A DNA stretch of 64,000 bases from Thiodiazotropha sp040793985 (GCA_040793985.1 JBFNJI010000002.1:248001-312000), one strand, 5' to 3'. Positions 50,972 through 60,347 are shown, counted from the stretch's first letter. Numbers and translations: made by a program. The notes: generated from the sequence alone by a model not told the origin.

Positions 50972-52888
50972 ATGCCAGTTATCTCTCTCCCCGACGGTTC
51001 CCAGCGTGAATTCGAAAAAGCGGTTACGGTGCATGAGATCGCCGCCGATATCGGCCCAGGTCTTGCCAAGGCAGCCCTGGCCGGCCGTGTCGAAGGCCGT
51101 CTGGTCGATACCTCCTATCTTGTGGAGCAGGATTGCGAGGTCGCCATTGTCACCAGCCGGGATGAAGAGGCGTTGGAGCTGATCCGTCACGATGCCGCCC
51201 ATGTCATGGCGCAGGCGGTGCAGGAGCTCTATCCCGGCACCCAGGTAACCATCGGACCCGCCATCGAGGATGGTTTTTACTACGATTTTGCCCGTGACGA
51301 AGCCTTTACCCCGGATGATTTGAAAAAGATCGAACAGCGCATGCATGAGATCGTCAAGCGTAATCTGCCGCTGCAACGAGAGGTGTGGGACAGGGAAAAG
51401 GCGATAGCGACATTCGATTCCATCGGAGAGAAGTACAAGGTCGAGATCATCAAGGAGTTCATCCCCGAAGGGGAGGAGGTCTCTGTCTACCTTCAGGGCG
51501 ACTGGTTCGATGTCTGTCGCGGACCCCATCTGCCCAGCACCGGGATGCTGGGCAAGGGATTCAAGCTGATGAAGGTGGCGGGGGCCTACTGGCGCGGTGA
51601 CTCCAACAATGAGATGCTGCAGCGTATCTACGGTACGGCCTGGCGGGACAAGAAGGAACTCAAGGCCTATCTGCATCGTCTGGAAGAGGCGGAAAAGCGG
51701 GATCATCGCAAGATCGGCAAGGCCCAGGACCTGTTCCATACCCAGGAAGAGGCTCCCGGCATGGCCTTCTGGCACGATAAGGGCTGGCGCATCTATCTCA
51801 CGATTCAGGACTATATCCGCGACAAGCTGAAGGCTCACGGTTACCAGGAGGTGCATACACCCCAGGTGATCGATCGTACCCTGTGGGAAAAGTCGGGCCA
51901 TTGGGAGAAGTTCCGCGACGATATCTTCATCACAGAGACAGACGACCGGGTCTATGCCATCAAACCGATGAACTGCCCGGCCCATATCCAGATCTACAAC
52001 CACGGTCTTAAAAGCTACCGTGATCTGCCCCTGCGCCTCGCGGAATTCGGCTCCTGTCACCGCAACGAGCCCTCGGGTACGCTGCATGGCCTGATGCGGG
52101 TACGCAACTTCGTGCAGGATGATGCCCATATCTTCTGCAGCGAGGAGCAGATACTCGGTGAAGTGCAGGCCTTTAACGAGCTGCTGCTGGAGGTGTATCG
52201 TGATTTCGGATTTGATGAGGTCCTGGTAAAGCTTTCCACAAGACCAGAAAAGCGTGTTGGATCAGATGAGGTATGGGATAAATCTGAGAAAGCACTTGAA
52301 GAAGCGCTGAACCAACAGGGACTGGATTGGGAGCTGCAACCCGGAGAGGGGGCCTTCTACGGTCCGAAGATAGAGTTCTCCCTGCGGGACTGTCTCGGCA
52401 GGATCTGGCAGTTGGGTACCATCCAACTCGATTTCTCCATGCCCGAACGCCTTGGTGCCAGTTATATCGCGGAAGACAACAGCAAGAAGGTGCCGGTAAT
52501 GTTGCATCGCGCGATCCTCGGATCGCTGGAGCGATTTATCGGAATTCTGATTGAACACTACGCCGGCGCGCTACCGCTCTGGCTCGCTCCGGTTCAGGCT
52601 GTTTTGATGAATATTACCGATCGGCAGGGCGATTATCTGCAGGAATGTCTCAAATCCTTGCAAGATAACGGTTTTCGAGTTGAATCAGACTTGAGAAATG
52701 AGAAGATTGGCTTTAAAATTCGCGAGCACACGTTAATGCGGGTGCCCTATCTGCTGGTCATAGGTGACCGGGAGATGGAAGAGGGCACGGTGGCTGTTCG
52801 TACGCGAGGAGGTGAAGATCTGGGCGCTATGCCAATCAATGCTTTTATCGAACGTATGAATTCTGAAGTCACGCAACGTGTGAGCTGA
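50972..52888 (+). CDS. thrS: Threonyl-tRNA synthetase
   Basis: A complete 638-residue class II synthetase. The TGS domain covers about residues 1-62, the editing (N2) domain about 63-240 with the HDAAHVMAQAV motif near 73-83, and the catalytic core about 240-535. Zinc ligands are the Cys in KPMNCPAH near 335, a His near 386 and a late His in ILIEHYAGALPLW near 512. Motif 2 is CHRNEPSGTLHGLMRVR, followed by the anticodon-binding domain. It attaches Thr to tRNA-Thr. It heads the infC-rpmI-rplT-pheST-ihfA cluster and has an anticodon-mimic hairpin before its ribosome site. Confidence 0.98.
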   Translation: MPVISLPDGSQREFEKAVTVHEIAADIGPGLAKAALAGRVEGRLVDTSYLVEQDCEVAIVTSRDEEALELIRHDAAHVMAQAVQELYPGTQVTIGPAIEDGFYYDFARDEAFTPDDLKKIEQRMHEIVKRNLPLQREVWDREKAIATFDSIGEKYKVEIIKEFIPEGEEVSVYLQGDWFDVCRGPHLPSTGMLGKGFKLMKVAGAYWRGDSNNEMLQRIYGTAWRDKKELKAYLHRLEEAEKRDHRKIGKAQDLFHTQEEAPGMAFWHDKGWRIYLTIQDYIRDKLKAHGYQEVHTPQVIDRTLWEKSGHWEKFRDDIFITETDDRVYAIKPMNCPAHIQIYNHGLKSYRDLPLRLAEFGSCHRNEPSGTLHGLMRVRNFVQDDAHIFCSEEQILGEVQAFNELLLEVYRDFGFDEVLVKLSTRPEKRVGSDEVWDKSEKALEEALNQQGLDWELQPGEGAFYGPKIEFSLRDCLGRIWQLGTIQLDFSMPERLGASYIAEDNSKKVPVMLHRAILGSLERFIGILIEHYAGALPLWLAPVQAVLMNITDRQGDYLQECLKSLQDNGFRVESDLRNEKIGFKIREHTLMRVPYLLVIGDREMEEGTVAVRTRGGEDLGAMPINAFIERMNSEVTQRVS

Positions 52889-52955
52889 GTGTTAAGCATC
52901 GGTAGATCCGGTGCTTTTCTACTTTTCGGGTTTGGACTTTTTGGAGGAACCGGTT

Positions 52956-53474
52956 ATCGCTGCTGTAAAAAAGCACCGTCTTAATGATGACATTACAGCC
53001 ATTGAGGTAAGACTCATTGGGGCTGATGGTGAACAGGTGGGTGTTGTATCGATCGAGCAGGCCCAAGCGGCGGCTCAGGATGTAGCACTCGATTTGGTGG
53101 AGATCGTACCAAATGGGGAACCCCCTGTTTGTCGCATCATGGATTACGGCAAGTTTCTGTTCGAATTGAAAAAGCAGAAACAGGCCGCGAAAAAGAAGCA
53201 GAAACAGGTACACATCAAAGAGATCAAATTCAGGCCAGGGACAGGCGAAGGGGATTATCAGGTAAAACTGCGCAACCTGATACGTTTCCTTGAAGACGGG
53301 GACAAGACCAAGGTGACCATGCGTTTCCGCGGTCGTGAACATGCCCATCGCGAGCTGGGTCTGGAACTCCTTGAGCGGGTGGAGCGGGATCTCGCCGATT
53401 ACGGCCAGATCGAGCAGAAACCGATCATGGAGGGTCGCCAGATGGTGATGGTGCTGGGTCCCAAGAAAAAGTAA
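52956..53474 (+). CDS. infC: Translation initiation factor IF-3, ATC start codon
   Basis: Reading from ATC at 52956 gives 172 residues, the normal IF-3 length. GGAGG at 52943-52947 is eight bases upstream, and the residues after the start (AAVKKHRLNDDITAIEVRLIG) line up with IF-3 N-termini; the ATG-less extension upstream is not conserved. Family motifs are EPPVCRIMDYGKFLFE near 68-83 and KEIKFRPGTGEGDYQVKL near 98-115. infC is known to use AUU or another rare start in many bacteria for autoregulation, because IF-3 discriminates against such codons; ATC fits that rule. Confidence 0.93.
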   Translation: MAAVKKHRLNDDITAIEVRLIGADGEQVGVVSIEQAQAAAQDVALDLVEIVPNGEPPVCRIMDYGKFLFELKKQKQAAKKKQKQVHIKEIKFRPGTGEGDYQVKLRNLIRFLEDGDKTKVTMRFRGREHAHRELGLELLERVERDLADYGQIEQKPIMEGRQMVMVLGPKKK

Positions 53475-53520
53475 CTGTAACGGCGTCGATTGATGCCACG
53501 AATAGCGGAGTTTAGATACA

Positions 53521-53718
53521 ATGCCCAAGATCAAGACAAACCGGGGTGCGGCGAAACGCTTTAAACGCACCTCATCCGGTTCATTCAAACGCAACTGTTC
53601 CCATCGTCGTCATATCCTGACGAAGAAGAGCACCAAGCGGAAACGCCAGTTGCGTGCCCCCAATGCCATCGCTAAAGCTGATGCGGCCATTGCTCGTCGC
53701 ATGATGCCATACGCCTGA
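53521..53718 (+). CDS. rpmI: Ribosomal protein bL35
   Basis: A 65-residue, very basic protein: MPKIKTNRGAAKRFKRTSSG at the start, HRRHILTKKSTKRKRQLR near 28-45. The length and sequence match bL35 of the large ribosomal subunit. It is 46 bp after infC and 23 bp before rplT, the classic IF3-L35-L20 operon in which L20 represses translation of rpmI and rplT. Confidence 0.97.
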   Translation: MPKIKTNRGAAKRFKRTSSGSFKRNCSHRRHILTKKSTKRKRQLRAPNAIAKADAAIARRMMPYA

Positions 53719-53741
53719 CTATCAAGAATCGGATCTGAAAA

Positions 53742-54101
53742 ATGCCAAGAGTAAAACGTGGTGTACAAGCACACGCCCGTCATAAAAAGGTGCTTGAAGA
53801 AGCTAAGGGTTATTATGGTGCCCGCAGCAAAGTCTATCGTGTCGCCAAGCAGGCGGTAATAAAGGCGGGGCAATATGCCTACCGTGACCGGCGCCAGAAA
53901 AAGCGTCAGTTTCGTGCCCTCTGGATTGCCCGTATCAATGCGGGTGCACGGGAAAACGGTCTCTCCTACAGCCGTATGATCAATGGTCTTCACAAGGCCA
54001 ATATCGAGGTCGATCGCAAAATGCTGGCCGATCTGGCTGTCAACGACAAAACGGCATTTAGTGTGCTGGCGGAACAGGCCAAGGCCGCTCTTTCCAGCTA
54101 A
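53742..54101 (+). CDS. rplT: Ribosomal protein bL20
   Basis: A 119-residue basic protein: MPRVKRGVQAHARHKKVLEE, GYYGARSKVYRVAKQAVIKAG, and FRALWIARINAGARENGLSY near 57-76. It matches bL20, an early assembly protein of the 50S subunit and autogenous repressor. A strong terminator follows 49 bases after the stop, separating it in part from pheST. Confidence 0.97.
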   Translation: MPRVKRGVQAHARHKKVLEEAKGYYGARSKVYRVAKQAVIKAGQYAYRDRRQKKRQFRALWIARINAGARENGLSYSRMINGLHKANIEVDRKMLADLAVNDKTAFSVLAEQAKAALSS

Positions 54102-54150
54102 GTGTATGTCGTGAGGTCGGGGTGATCCCGATCGAAATATGACCACAGAA

Positions 54151-54184
54151 AAGGGAAAGGCCTTGGGGGCTTTTCCCTTTTTTT
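54151..54184 (+). terminator. Intrinsic terminator after rplT
   Basis: AAGGGAAAG...CTTTTCCCTT forms a GC/AT stem with a G-rich loop followed by seven or more T. It ends the ribosomal part of the cluster; the 180 bases from here to pheS must hold a separate promoter or allow read-through. Confidence 0.85.
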
Positions 54185-54365
54185 GTCGAACCCTGAAGGC
54201 CTGAGTATTTGGCGCAAAGACAACTTACAGTTTTCTGTCACGGGTTTTTTAGTTTAGACAGGCTTTGCTTGTTTTGAATTTGTCACAACCAGGTTGCAAA
54301 CAGAGTGAGCAGCGCAACTCAAAACTTGAAAAACCATTATTTTCGTTGAGGTTAAAAAAAGACAG

Positions 54366-55394
54366 ATGGATGACTCCACCCTGGACATAGACGGCCTGAT
54401 CGAGGCGGCCCAGAGCGCAATCGCCGCAGCGGACAACCTTACCCTGCTCGACGAAGTGCGAGTCGGTTATCTGGGTAAGAACGGCAAACTGACCGCGCAG
54501 CTGAAAGGATTGGGAAGACTCCCCCCGGAACAGCGTCCACAGGCGGGACAGGCGATCAACAAAGCCAAGCAGGCCCTGCAGCAGTCCATTGAGGCGCGTA
54601 AGGGTGACTTGGAGAGAGAGGCACTGAGCCAAAGGCTCGCTGCCGAGAAGATCGACGTCACCCTGCCGGGAAGGGGATTGCGGCGCGGTGGACTGCACCC
54701 GGTGACACGTACTTTGGAGCGGATCGAGAGACTCTTCGAACATGTCGGTTTCGAAACGGTTGAAGGGCCTGAGATCGAGGATGACTATCACAACTTCGAG
54801 GCCCTCAACATACCCGAACACCATCCCGCCCGGGCGATGCACGATACCTTCTATTTCGACGCCCATCTGCTGTTGCGCACCCATACCTCGCCGGTGCAGA
54901 TCCGCACCATGGAGCAGGGGGAACCGCCATTGAAGATCATCGCTCCGGGCCGGGTCTACCGCTGCGATTCGGATCTTACCCATACACCGATGTTTCATCA
55001 GGTAGAGGGGTTCATGGTCGACCGGGATGTCTCGTTTGCCGATCTCAAGGGTGTGCTCTACGACTTTCTCAGCAGCTTTTTCGAGCGCGAGCTGAAGTTG
55101 CGCTTCCGCCCCTCATATTTCCCATTTACCGAGCCCTCCGCCGAGGTCGATATCGAGTGTGTGATGTGCAACGGGGAAGGTTGTCGGGTTTGTAGCCAGA
55201 CCGGATGGCTCGAGGTGTTGGGTTGCGGCATGATCCATCCGGAGGTGTTCAGACACGTCGGTATCGACAGCGAAGCCTATACCGGTTACGCCTTTGGCAT
55301 GGGGGTTGAACGGCTCACCATGCTGCGGTACGGGGTCAATGATTTGCGCTTGTTCTTTGAAAACGATCTGCGCTTTCTGAAACAGTTTGCATAG
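54366..55394 (+). CDS. pheS: Phenylalanyl-tRNA synthetase alpha subunit
   Basis: A 342-residue class II synthetase subunit: an N-terminal coiled-coil, GGLHPVTRTLERIERLFEHVGFE near residues 108-130, motif 2 region VYRCDSDLTHTPMFHQVEG near 200-218, and motif 3 GYAFGMGVERLTMLRYG near 307-323. Together with PheT it forms the alpha2beta2 enzyme that charges tRNA-Phe. The ribosome site is poor (AAAAGACAG). No Phe-rich leader peptide of the pheM type was found in the 180-base leader. Confidence 0.97.
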   Translation: MDDSTLDIDGLIEAAQSAIAAADNLTLLDEVRVGYLGKNGKLTAQLKGLGRLPPEQRPQAGQAINKAKQALQQSIEARKGDLEREALSQRLAAEKIDVTLPGRGLRRGGLHPVTRTLERIERLFEHVGFETVEGPEIEDDYHNFEALNIPEHHPARAMHDTFYFDAHLLLRTHTSPVQIRTMEQGEPPLKIIAPGRVYRCDSDLTHTPMFHQVEGFMVDRDVSFADLKGVLYDFLSSFFERELKLRFRPSYFPFTEPSAEVDIECVMCNGEGCRVCSQTGWLEVLGCGMIHPEVFRHVGIDSEAYTGYAFGMGVERLTMLRYGVNDLRLFFENDLRFLKQFA

Positions 55395-55409
55395 GGAGGC
55401 TGGAGCGTT

Positions 55410-57788
55410 ATGAAATTCAGTGAAGCCTGGTTGCGTGAATGGGTCGATCCTGCGGTGACCACACAGGTGTTAGCCGATCAGTTGAGCATGGCGGGTCTCG
55501 AGGTCGAGTCCGTGGAGTCCGTCGCTGCCGCCTTCAACGGTGTTGTTGTGGGTGAGGTGCTGAGCCGGGAACAGCATCCCAATGCCGACAAACTCAGCGT
55601 CTGTCGGGTGAGCGTCGGCGACAGTGAATCGCTGCAGATAGTCTGTGGTGCGGCAAACGTGGCTGCGGGGATGCGCGTGCCTGTAGCTACCGTTGGTGCG
55701 CTGCTACCCGGAGATTTCAAGATCAAGAAGGCGAAGTTACGTGGCGTGGAGTCGTCCGGCATGATCTGTTCCGCCAGCGAGTTGGGCCTGGCCGAAAGCT
55801 CGGAGGGCATCATGCCACTACCCGAGGATGCTCCAATAGGTGACGATTTTCGGCAATATCTGATGCTCGAGGATAGTGCCATCGATGTCGACCTGACTCC
55901 CGATCGGGGGGATTGCCTCGGCCTTGCGGGTATCGCCAGAGAGGTGGGTGTGATCAACCGCTGTCAGGTGACCCCTCCCGCCATGCAGGCGATCGAGTCG
56001 ACGATCGATGACCGTGTCGAGGTCGACCTGGTGGCCGACGATGCCTGTCCTCGCTATCTCTGCCGGGTGGTGCGTGATGTGGATGTCAATGCTGAGACGC
56101 CGCTATGGATGCAGGAGCGGCTACGCCGCAGCGATATACGCAGCCTGGGCCCAGTGGTGGATGTCACCAACTATGTATTGTTGGAACTCGGTCAGCCGAT
56201 GCATGGTTTCGACCTGGAGCGTATCAGCGAGAGGATTCGTGTACGCATGGCGAGTGCCGGCGAAAAGCTGGTGCTTATCGGCGGACAGGAGGTCGAACTC
56301 GATGCAGAAACACTGGTCATCGCGGATGCCGGGCAAGCCGTGGCTTTGGCTGGCATCATGGGGGGTGAGGCCTCGGCAGTGAACGAAACAACCCGCCATA
56401 TTCTCCTCGAGAGTGCGTTTTTCGCGCCCACCGCAATAAGCGGTAAAGCCAGGAGCTATGGCCTGCATACCGATTCGTCCCACCGATTTGAGCGTGGTGT
56501 TGATCCCCAGCTTCAGGCCAGGGCGATGGAGCGTGCCACTGCTCTGTTGCTGGAAATAGCCGGCGGTCGGCCAGGTCCCGTGGTGGAGGTTGCGAACGAG
56601 GAGCGGATCGAACCGCGGCCGCGCATCGAACTCAGGGCTGAACGGGTCAACAAGCTGCTGGGTGTCGATATCGATGGCGACGAGGTGAGCGATATCCTGA
56701 AACGGCTTGATATGGCTGTGGACAAGACGGAACGGGGCTGGCGGGTAAGGGCCCCCAGCAGCCGTTTTGATATCGCCATCGAAGAGGACCTGATTGAAGA
56801 GATTGGACGTATCTATGGTTATGCGCGGATACCCGCCAATCGGGGAGTCTCTGCAATGGAGATGCGGGAAAAACCCGAAGTCGATTTTGATCTGAACCGG
56901 GCCAAAATGCTGCTTGTGGGTCGCGACTACCAGGAGGTCATCACCTACAGTTTTGTAAGTCCCGAGAACGAAGCCCTGATCGATCCTGAAAAGAGCGCTA
57001 TCCGGCTGGCCAACCCTATCTCAACCGACATGTCGGTGATGCGGACCTCGACCTGGCCCGGTCTGCTGCAGACGGCGCGTTACAACCAGTCGAGGCAGCA
57101 GCAGAGGGTGCGTATCTTCGAGACCGGTCTCTGTTTCTTCAGGGAGGCGGGCGAGATCAGACAGGAGTCGGTACTGGGTGGACTGATTGCGGGGGACCGC
57201 TTCCAGGAGCAGTGGAGCGGGGTGAGCCAGGCTGCCGATTTCTATGATCTGAAGGCCGATGTGGAAGCGCTGCTGTCACTCAGCGGCCGACGGGATGACT
57301 ATGAATTTGTCACCGCCGATCACCCGGCGCTCCATCCCGGCCAGTCTGCCGCAGTCACCCTTGGCGGCGACACCATCGGACTGATCGGGATGTTGCACCC
57401 TGAAATCGAGAAACAGCTCGATCTCAACGGTCCCGTCTTTGTTTTCGAAATCAAGTTGGAAAAAGTGGCCGAGGGAAGGCTTCCAGCCTTCGAATCCCTT
57501 TCCAAATTTCCCTCGATCCGCAGGGATGTCGCCATTGTTGTCGACAAATCTGTCACTTATGAGTCGATTAGGAATCTTATTCGTGATGAATCCGGCAAAA
57601 TAGTTACAGACATACTCTTGTTTGATGTCTATACTGGGGAAAACATAGATTCGGGACGAAAAAGTCTCGCATTGGGATTGATTTTACAGGAAAAATCACA
57701 CACTCTTACAGATAAAGAAGTGGAGGATGTGGTCGCTAAGGTTTTAAATCGTTTGGCCGATGATTTTGGCGCAAAACTCAGAGACTAG
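55410..57788 (+). CDS. pheT: Phenylalanyl-tRNA synthetase beta subunit
   Basis: A 792-residue subunit of the PheRS tetramer. The EMAP/tRNA-binding domain lies at about 40-150 (VGEVLSREQHPNADKLSVCRV), the B3/B4 editing domain near 210-385 (SSHRFERGVDPQ), B5 near 405-475, the catalytic-like core near 490-680, and the ferredoxin-fold anticodon-binding domain from about 700 (KFPSIRRDVAIVVDKSVTYE). It starts 15 bp after pheS. Confidence 0.97.
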   Translation: MKFSEAWLREWVDPAVTTQVLADQLSMAGLEVESVESVAAAFNGVVVGEVLSREQHPNADKLSVCRVSVGDSESLQIVCGAANVAAGMRVPVATVGALLPGDFKIKKAKLRGVESSGMICSASELGLAESSEGIMPLPEDAPIGDDFRQYLMLEDSAIDVDLTPDRGDCLGLAGIAREVGVINRCQVTPPAMQAIESTIDDRVEVDLVADDACPRYLCRVVRDVDVNAETPLWMQERLRRSDIRSLGPVVDVTNYVLLELGQPMHGFDLERISERIRVRMASAGEKLVLIGGQEVELDAETLVIADAGQAVALAGIMGGEASAVNETTRHILLESAFFAPTAISGKARSYGLHTDSSHRFERGVDPQLQARAMERATALLLEIAGGRPGPVVEVANEERIEPRPRIELRAERVNKLLGVDIDGDEVSDILKRLDMAVDKTERGWRVRAPSSRFDIAIEEDLIEEIGRIYGYARIPANRGVSAMEMREKPEVDFDLNRAKMLLVGRDYQEVITYSFVSPENEALIDPEKSAIRLANPISTDMSVMRTSTWPGLLQTARYNQSRQQQRVRIFETGLCFFREAGEIRQESVLGGLIAGDRFQEQWSGVSQAADFYDLKADVEALLSLSGRRDDYEFVTADHPALHPGQSAAVTLGGDTIGLIGMLHPEIEKQLDLNGPVFVFEIKLEKVAEGRLPAFESLSKFPSIRRDVAIVVDKSVTYESIRNLIRDESGKIVTDILLFDVYTGENIDSGRKSLALGLILQEKSHTLTDKEVEDVVAKVLNRLADDFGAKLRD

Positions 57789-57799
57789 GGTAGACGGAG

Positions 57800-58102
57800 A
57801 TGGCACTAACAAAAGCAGACATGGCCGCCAGGCTTTTTGACGAGCTTGGTTTGAACAAACGTGAGGCCAAAGAGATGGTTGAGATGTTCTTCGAGGAGAT
57901 CCGCCAATCTCTTGAACGTGGTGGACAGGTGAAACTTTCCGGTTTTGGAAATTTCGATCTGCGTGAGAAAAAACAGAGACCCGGACGAAACCCCAAGACA
58001 GGCAAGGAGATACCCATCTCCGCACGTCGTGTGGTCACTTTCAGACCCGGTCAAAAATTAAAGGCACGAGTGGAAGCCTATGCTGGATCCGAGCAGCAGT
58101 AA
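57800..58102 (+). CDS. ihfA: Integration host factor alpha subunit
   Basis: A 100-residue nucleoid protein: MALTKADMAARLFDELGLNK, then VKLSGFGNFDLREKKQRPGR and VTFRPGQKLKARVE. This is almost the E. coli IhfA sequence. With IhfB it bends DNA at specific sites. The gene is 11 bp after pheT, as in most gammaproteobacteria, and its 3' end overlaps the MerR gene by 23 bp. Confidence 0.97.
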   Translation: MALTKADMAARLFDELGLNKREAKEMVEMFFEEIRQSLERGGQVKLSGFGNFDLREKKQRPGRNPKTGKEIPISARRVVTFRPGQKLKARVEAYAGSEQQ

Positions 58103-58439
58103 TCTAGATTTACCCGCAATACCGGGCAAACGCTACTTTACCATCGGCGAGGTAAGTGACCTCTGCCAGGTGAAACCCCATGTCTTGCGCTATTGGGAGC
58201 AGGAGTTTCCCCAGCTCAAGCCGGTGAAACGGCGGGGTAACAGACGTTACTATCAGCGTCACGATGTCATCATGATCAGGCAGATACGCAGTCTCCTGTA
58301 TGAACAGGGATTTACCATCGGCGGTGCCCGTCAGCAACTCTCCGGTGATACGGCAAAGGAAGACCTGCAGCAGAGTCAGCAGATCATCAAGCAGTTACGC
58401 AGTGAGTTGGAAGAGGTTCTGCAGATCCTCAAGCGATAG
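58080..58439 (+). CDS. MerR-family regulator downstream of ihfA
   Basis: A 119-residue protein with a MerR helix-turn-helix: YFTIGEVSDLCQVKPHVLRY near residues 19-38, WEQEFPQLKPVKRRGNRRYY, and a coiled-coil C-terminal end (QQSQQIIKQLRSELEEVLQ). No effector-binding domain or metal Cys is present. This small regulator occurs after ihfA in many gammaproteobacteria; its target is not known. The 23-bp overlap with ihfA implies co-translation. The 229 bases to tRNA-Pro hold only the tRNA promoter and an isolated hairpin at about 58519-58538. Confidence 0.92.
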   Translation: MLDPSSSNLDLPAIPGKRYFTIGEVSDLCQVKPHVLRYWEQEFPQLKPVKRRGNRRYYQRHDVIMIRQIRSLLYEQGFTIGGARQQLSGDTAKEDLQQSQQIIKQLRSELEEVLQILKR

Positions 58440-58628
58440 TGATTAGCTTTCGCCCTGTCCGCTATTAGATGCTATTTGCGGGTATTATGTCTCGTAACTG
58501 ACTATAGCCAAATTAGTCGCATGCCGGTTCAAGCACCGGCAATTGCACCTATCCGCGTTCATTTGCCGGGCTCTCTATAAATCATGTTGTATTCACTCGC
58601 GTCCTGTTGCGAAAAGCGCTTTTTCACA

Positions 58629-58657
58629 TTGACATCAGCCGCTTAACTGCCTAGTAT
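58629..58657 (+). promoter_or_regulatory. Sigma-70 promoter of tRNA-Pro
   Basis: TTGACA (58629-58634), 17-base spacer, TAGTAT (58652-58657); the tRNA starts 12 bases after the -10. This is a near-consensus promoter. Confidence 0.88.
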
Positions 58658-58668
58658 TGCCGCTCTTT

Positions 58669-58745
58669 CCGGGCGTAGCGCAGTCTGGTAGCGCACTACA
58701 ATGGGGTTGTAGGGGTCGGGTGTTCGAATCACCCCGCCCGGACCA
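58669..58745 (+). tRNA. tRNA-Pro (GGG)
   Basis: A 77-nt cloverleaf with encoded CCA. Acceptor CCGGGCG/CGCCCGG, discriminator A; D-arm AGCGCAGTCTGGTAGCGC; anticodon stem CTACA/TGTAG with loop ATGGGGT reading GGG; T-arm GGTGTTCGAATCACC. It is followed by a terminator. Confidence 0.97.
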
Positions 58746-58765
58746 AATTAGCCTAACAAATACTG

Positions 58766-58797
58766 AGGGTTAGCAGTTTGTTGCTAACCTTCTTTTT
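58766..58797 (+). terminator. Intrinsic terminator after tRNA-Pro
   Basis: AGGGTTAGCA - GTTTGT - TGCTAACCT stem with one unpaired G, followed by TCTTTTT; it begins about 21 bases after the tRNA. Confidence 0.9.
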
Positions 58798-59140
58798 GTA
58801 TCCCAGTGGGCTGACAGTCCGAGTAATACAATCGGGCTTACCTATAACTACTTCCCAATCTGTTCCCCTTCCCCGGGAATATCCATCGCAGATACTTAGA
58901 CGATAGCCAGCGGGCCGGTGTGGGCGCGGAGTTCGTTTACCTCCGGATAGCTCAAAAGAGCGCACCTATGCAGACTTCCGACAGACAGCAAGCCGCCGAT
59001 CACCCTCTAGCAGCTGTTGCATTACACGGTGACCATTCGATAGCGCGGAATACACCCCGTTTCGCCGGCGGTGCATGTCAATTCAGCTCATCGCAGCTAT
59101 AGTTCAGAGAGAGTGGGGTTGTGATGAGAGTGAATGCTGC
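58798..59140. other. Intergenic region after tRNA-Pro
   Basis: 343 bases without a supported gene. A minus-strand frame at 58753-58965 crosses the terminator and has no motif, so it was dropped. The promoter of the gene at 59141 is presumably here. Confidence 0.5.
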
Positions 59141-60160
59141 ATGTTTTCATTTATCAAACGTTTGATTTCGACGGACGAGCGTCATGCTTCTGTCTACTCC
59201 CGTGATGAATTGGATCGCCACATCGACGTGGCAGTGGAGAACTTCGACTCCCGCCTGAAGCTGATCTCAGGATATCGTAAAAAGCTCATGCCGGCAGTTG
59301 AGCAGGCACTCGCGCATATCGATACTTTGATTGCACAGCTTCCAGGCCCAATCGATGTGAATCACAAAGCCTACTCCAATGATTCCCGTGTTTACGCCTA
59401 TTTCGGCTCTGTAGATCAGATGGAACACCTATTCAGCCACTCACAGGAGTTTCGTGACTTCGCGAAAAAACCGGAAAGTTTTTCACTCACGCATGGCTAT
59501 GCCTTGATGGTGATGAGTCGGGAGGAGAAAAGCGTACTGGGTCATGCCCAAAGGGGGGATATGATTCAGAGCGAGGTCATGCAGCAAGTCGTGAATTTTA
59601 CGGGACACCAATTGGCGAAGCCGTCAGATTCCGAGGAGGGGGTCAGGTACGATTTGCGCGAACGCGCCTTTCAGCACCTGGTCGCGGAAGCTGTCCTCAA
59701 GGTAGCTCGACACACGGAGGAGAAGGCCGATCTTGAACGCGAACGCATCCACTTAAAGATGGAGCTGAAGACGCTGCGAGCTGAACATGGTGCGTTGGAT
59801 TTTGTAGCGGATGAGATAGATCAGACTCAAAACAAGGTCGGTCAGCTGAGAAAACGGCTGGCCGAGGTTGAGTTGAAGCACGATCATGCATCGAGAGGAC
59901 TGCAGACCATCAATGATTATCTGGAGTTACTGATAAATGTTCTCAATCACTCGGATGTGTATTGCGGCTTGGAAAACAGAACCGACTGCCTGGGCCAGCA
60001 CAATGTTGTGGTCGACCCCGATATCGGCAGCGAAGTCCCCTATGCCGAGATCCGTATCGGGGAACTGCATCGCTATGGCGTAATAGTGAAATATCCCTTG
60101 AGTGAACTGAAGGATCAGAGCCGCATCGCCAGCCGCATGAAATCGATCTATGGGTACTGA
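59141..60160 (+). CDS. Coiled-coil protein of unknown function
   Basis: ATG 59141 (MFSFIKRLIS) gives 339 residues; the frame extends 22 codons upstream, but that part has no protein-like character. It is a soluble, charged protein. VYAYFGSVDQMEHLFSHSQEF (near residues 84-104) starts a segment continuing to about 150 that looks like a compact domain. From about 190 to 280 there is a long coiled coil (EEKADLERERIHLKMELKTL and on through QNKVGQLRKRLAEVELKHDH). The C-terminal 60 residues are beta-rich. I do not recognise the family. It is transcribed alone, convergent with the chemoreceptor. Confidence 0.7.
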   Translation: MFSFIKRLISTDERHASVYSRDELDRHIDVAVENFDSRLKLISGYRKKLMPAVEQALAHIDTLIAQLPGPIDVNHKAYSNDSRVYAYFGSVDQMEHLFSHSQEFRDFAKKPESFSLTHGYALMVMSREEKSVLGHAQRGDMIQSEVMQQVVNFTGHQLAKPSDSEEGVRYDLRERAFQHLVAEAVLKVARHTEEKADLERERIHLKMELKTLRAEHGALDFVADEIDQTQNKVGQLRKRLAEVELKHDHASRGLQTINDYLELLINVLNHSDVYCGLENRTDCLGQHNVVVDPDIGSEVPYAEIRIGELHRYGVIVKYPLSELKDQSRIASRMKSIYGY

Positions 60161-60347
60161 ATCGTAATCATCAGAGCAGCCTATAATGTTAGCTCGTTGG
60201 TGCTTGCAACTCAGCAGGAATTGTCGGCCGATAATCGAGGAACCTGCGAGCGGATCCTCGATCACCTGAAGCACAATGCCGAAACCAGCGAGCCCAGGGT
60301 GCCACCCGAAAGCCGGGCATCGCTGCTGACTTTAAATCTTGTTGTAT

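Noticed and set aside
54185..54365. pheM-like Phe-rich leader peptide before pheS
   Set aside because: No start codon followed by clustered TTT/TTC codons and a terminator hairpin was found.
58753..58965. Minus-strand 70-codon frame after tRNA-Pro
   Set aside because: It overlaps the tRNA terminator, has no ribosome site and no recognisable motif.
60187..60347. Short plus-strand open stretch (about 50 codons, GTG start near 60200) between convergent genes
   Set aside because: Codon-like but without ribosome site or homology; too weak to call.
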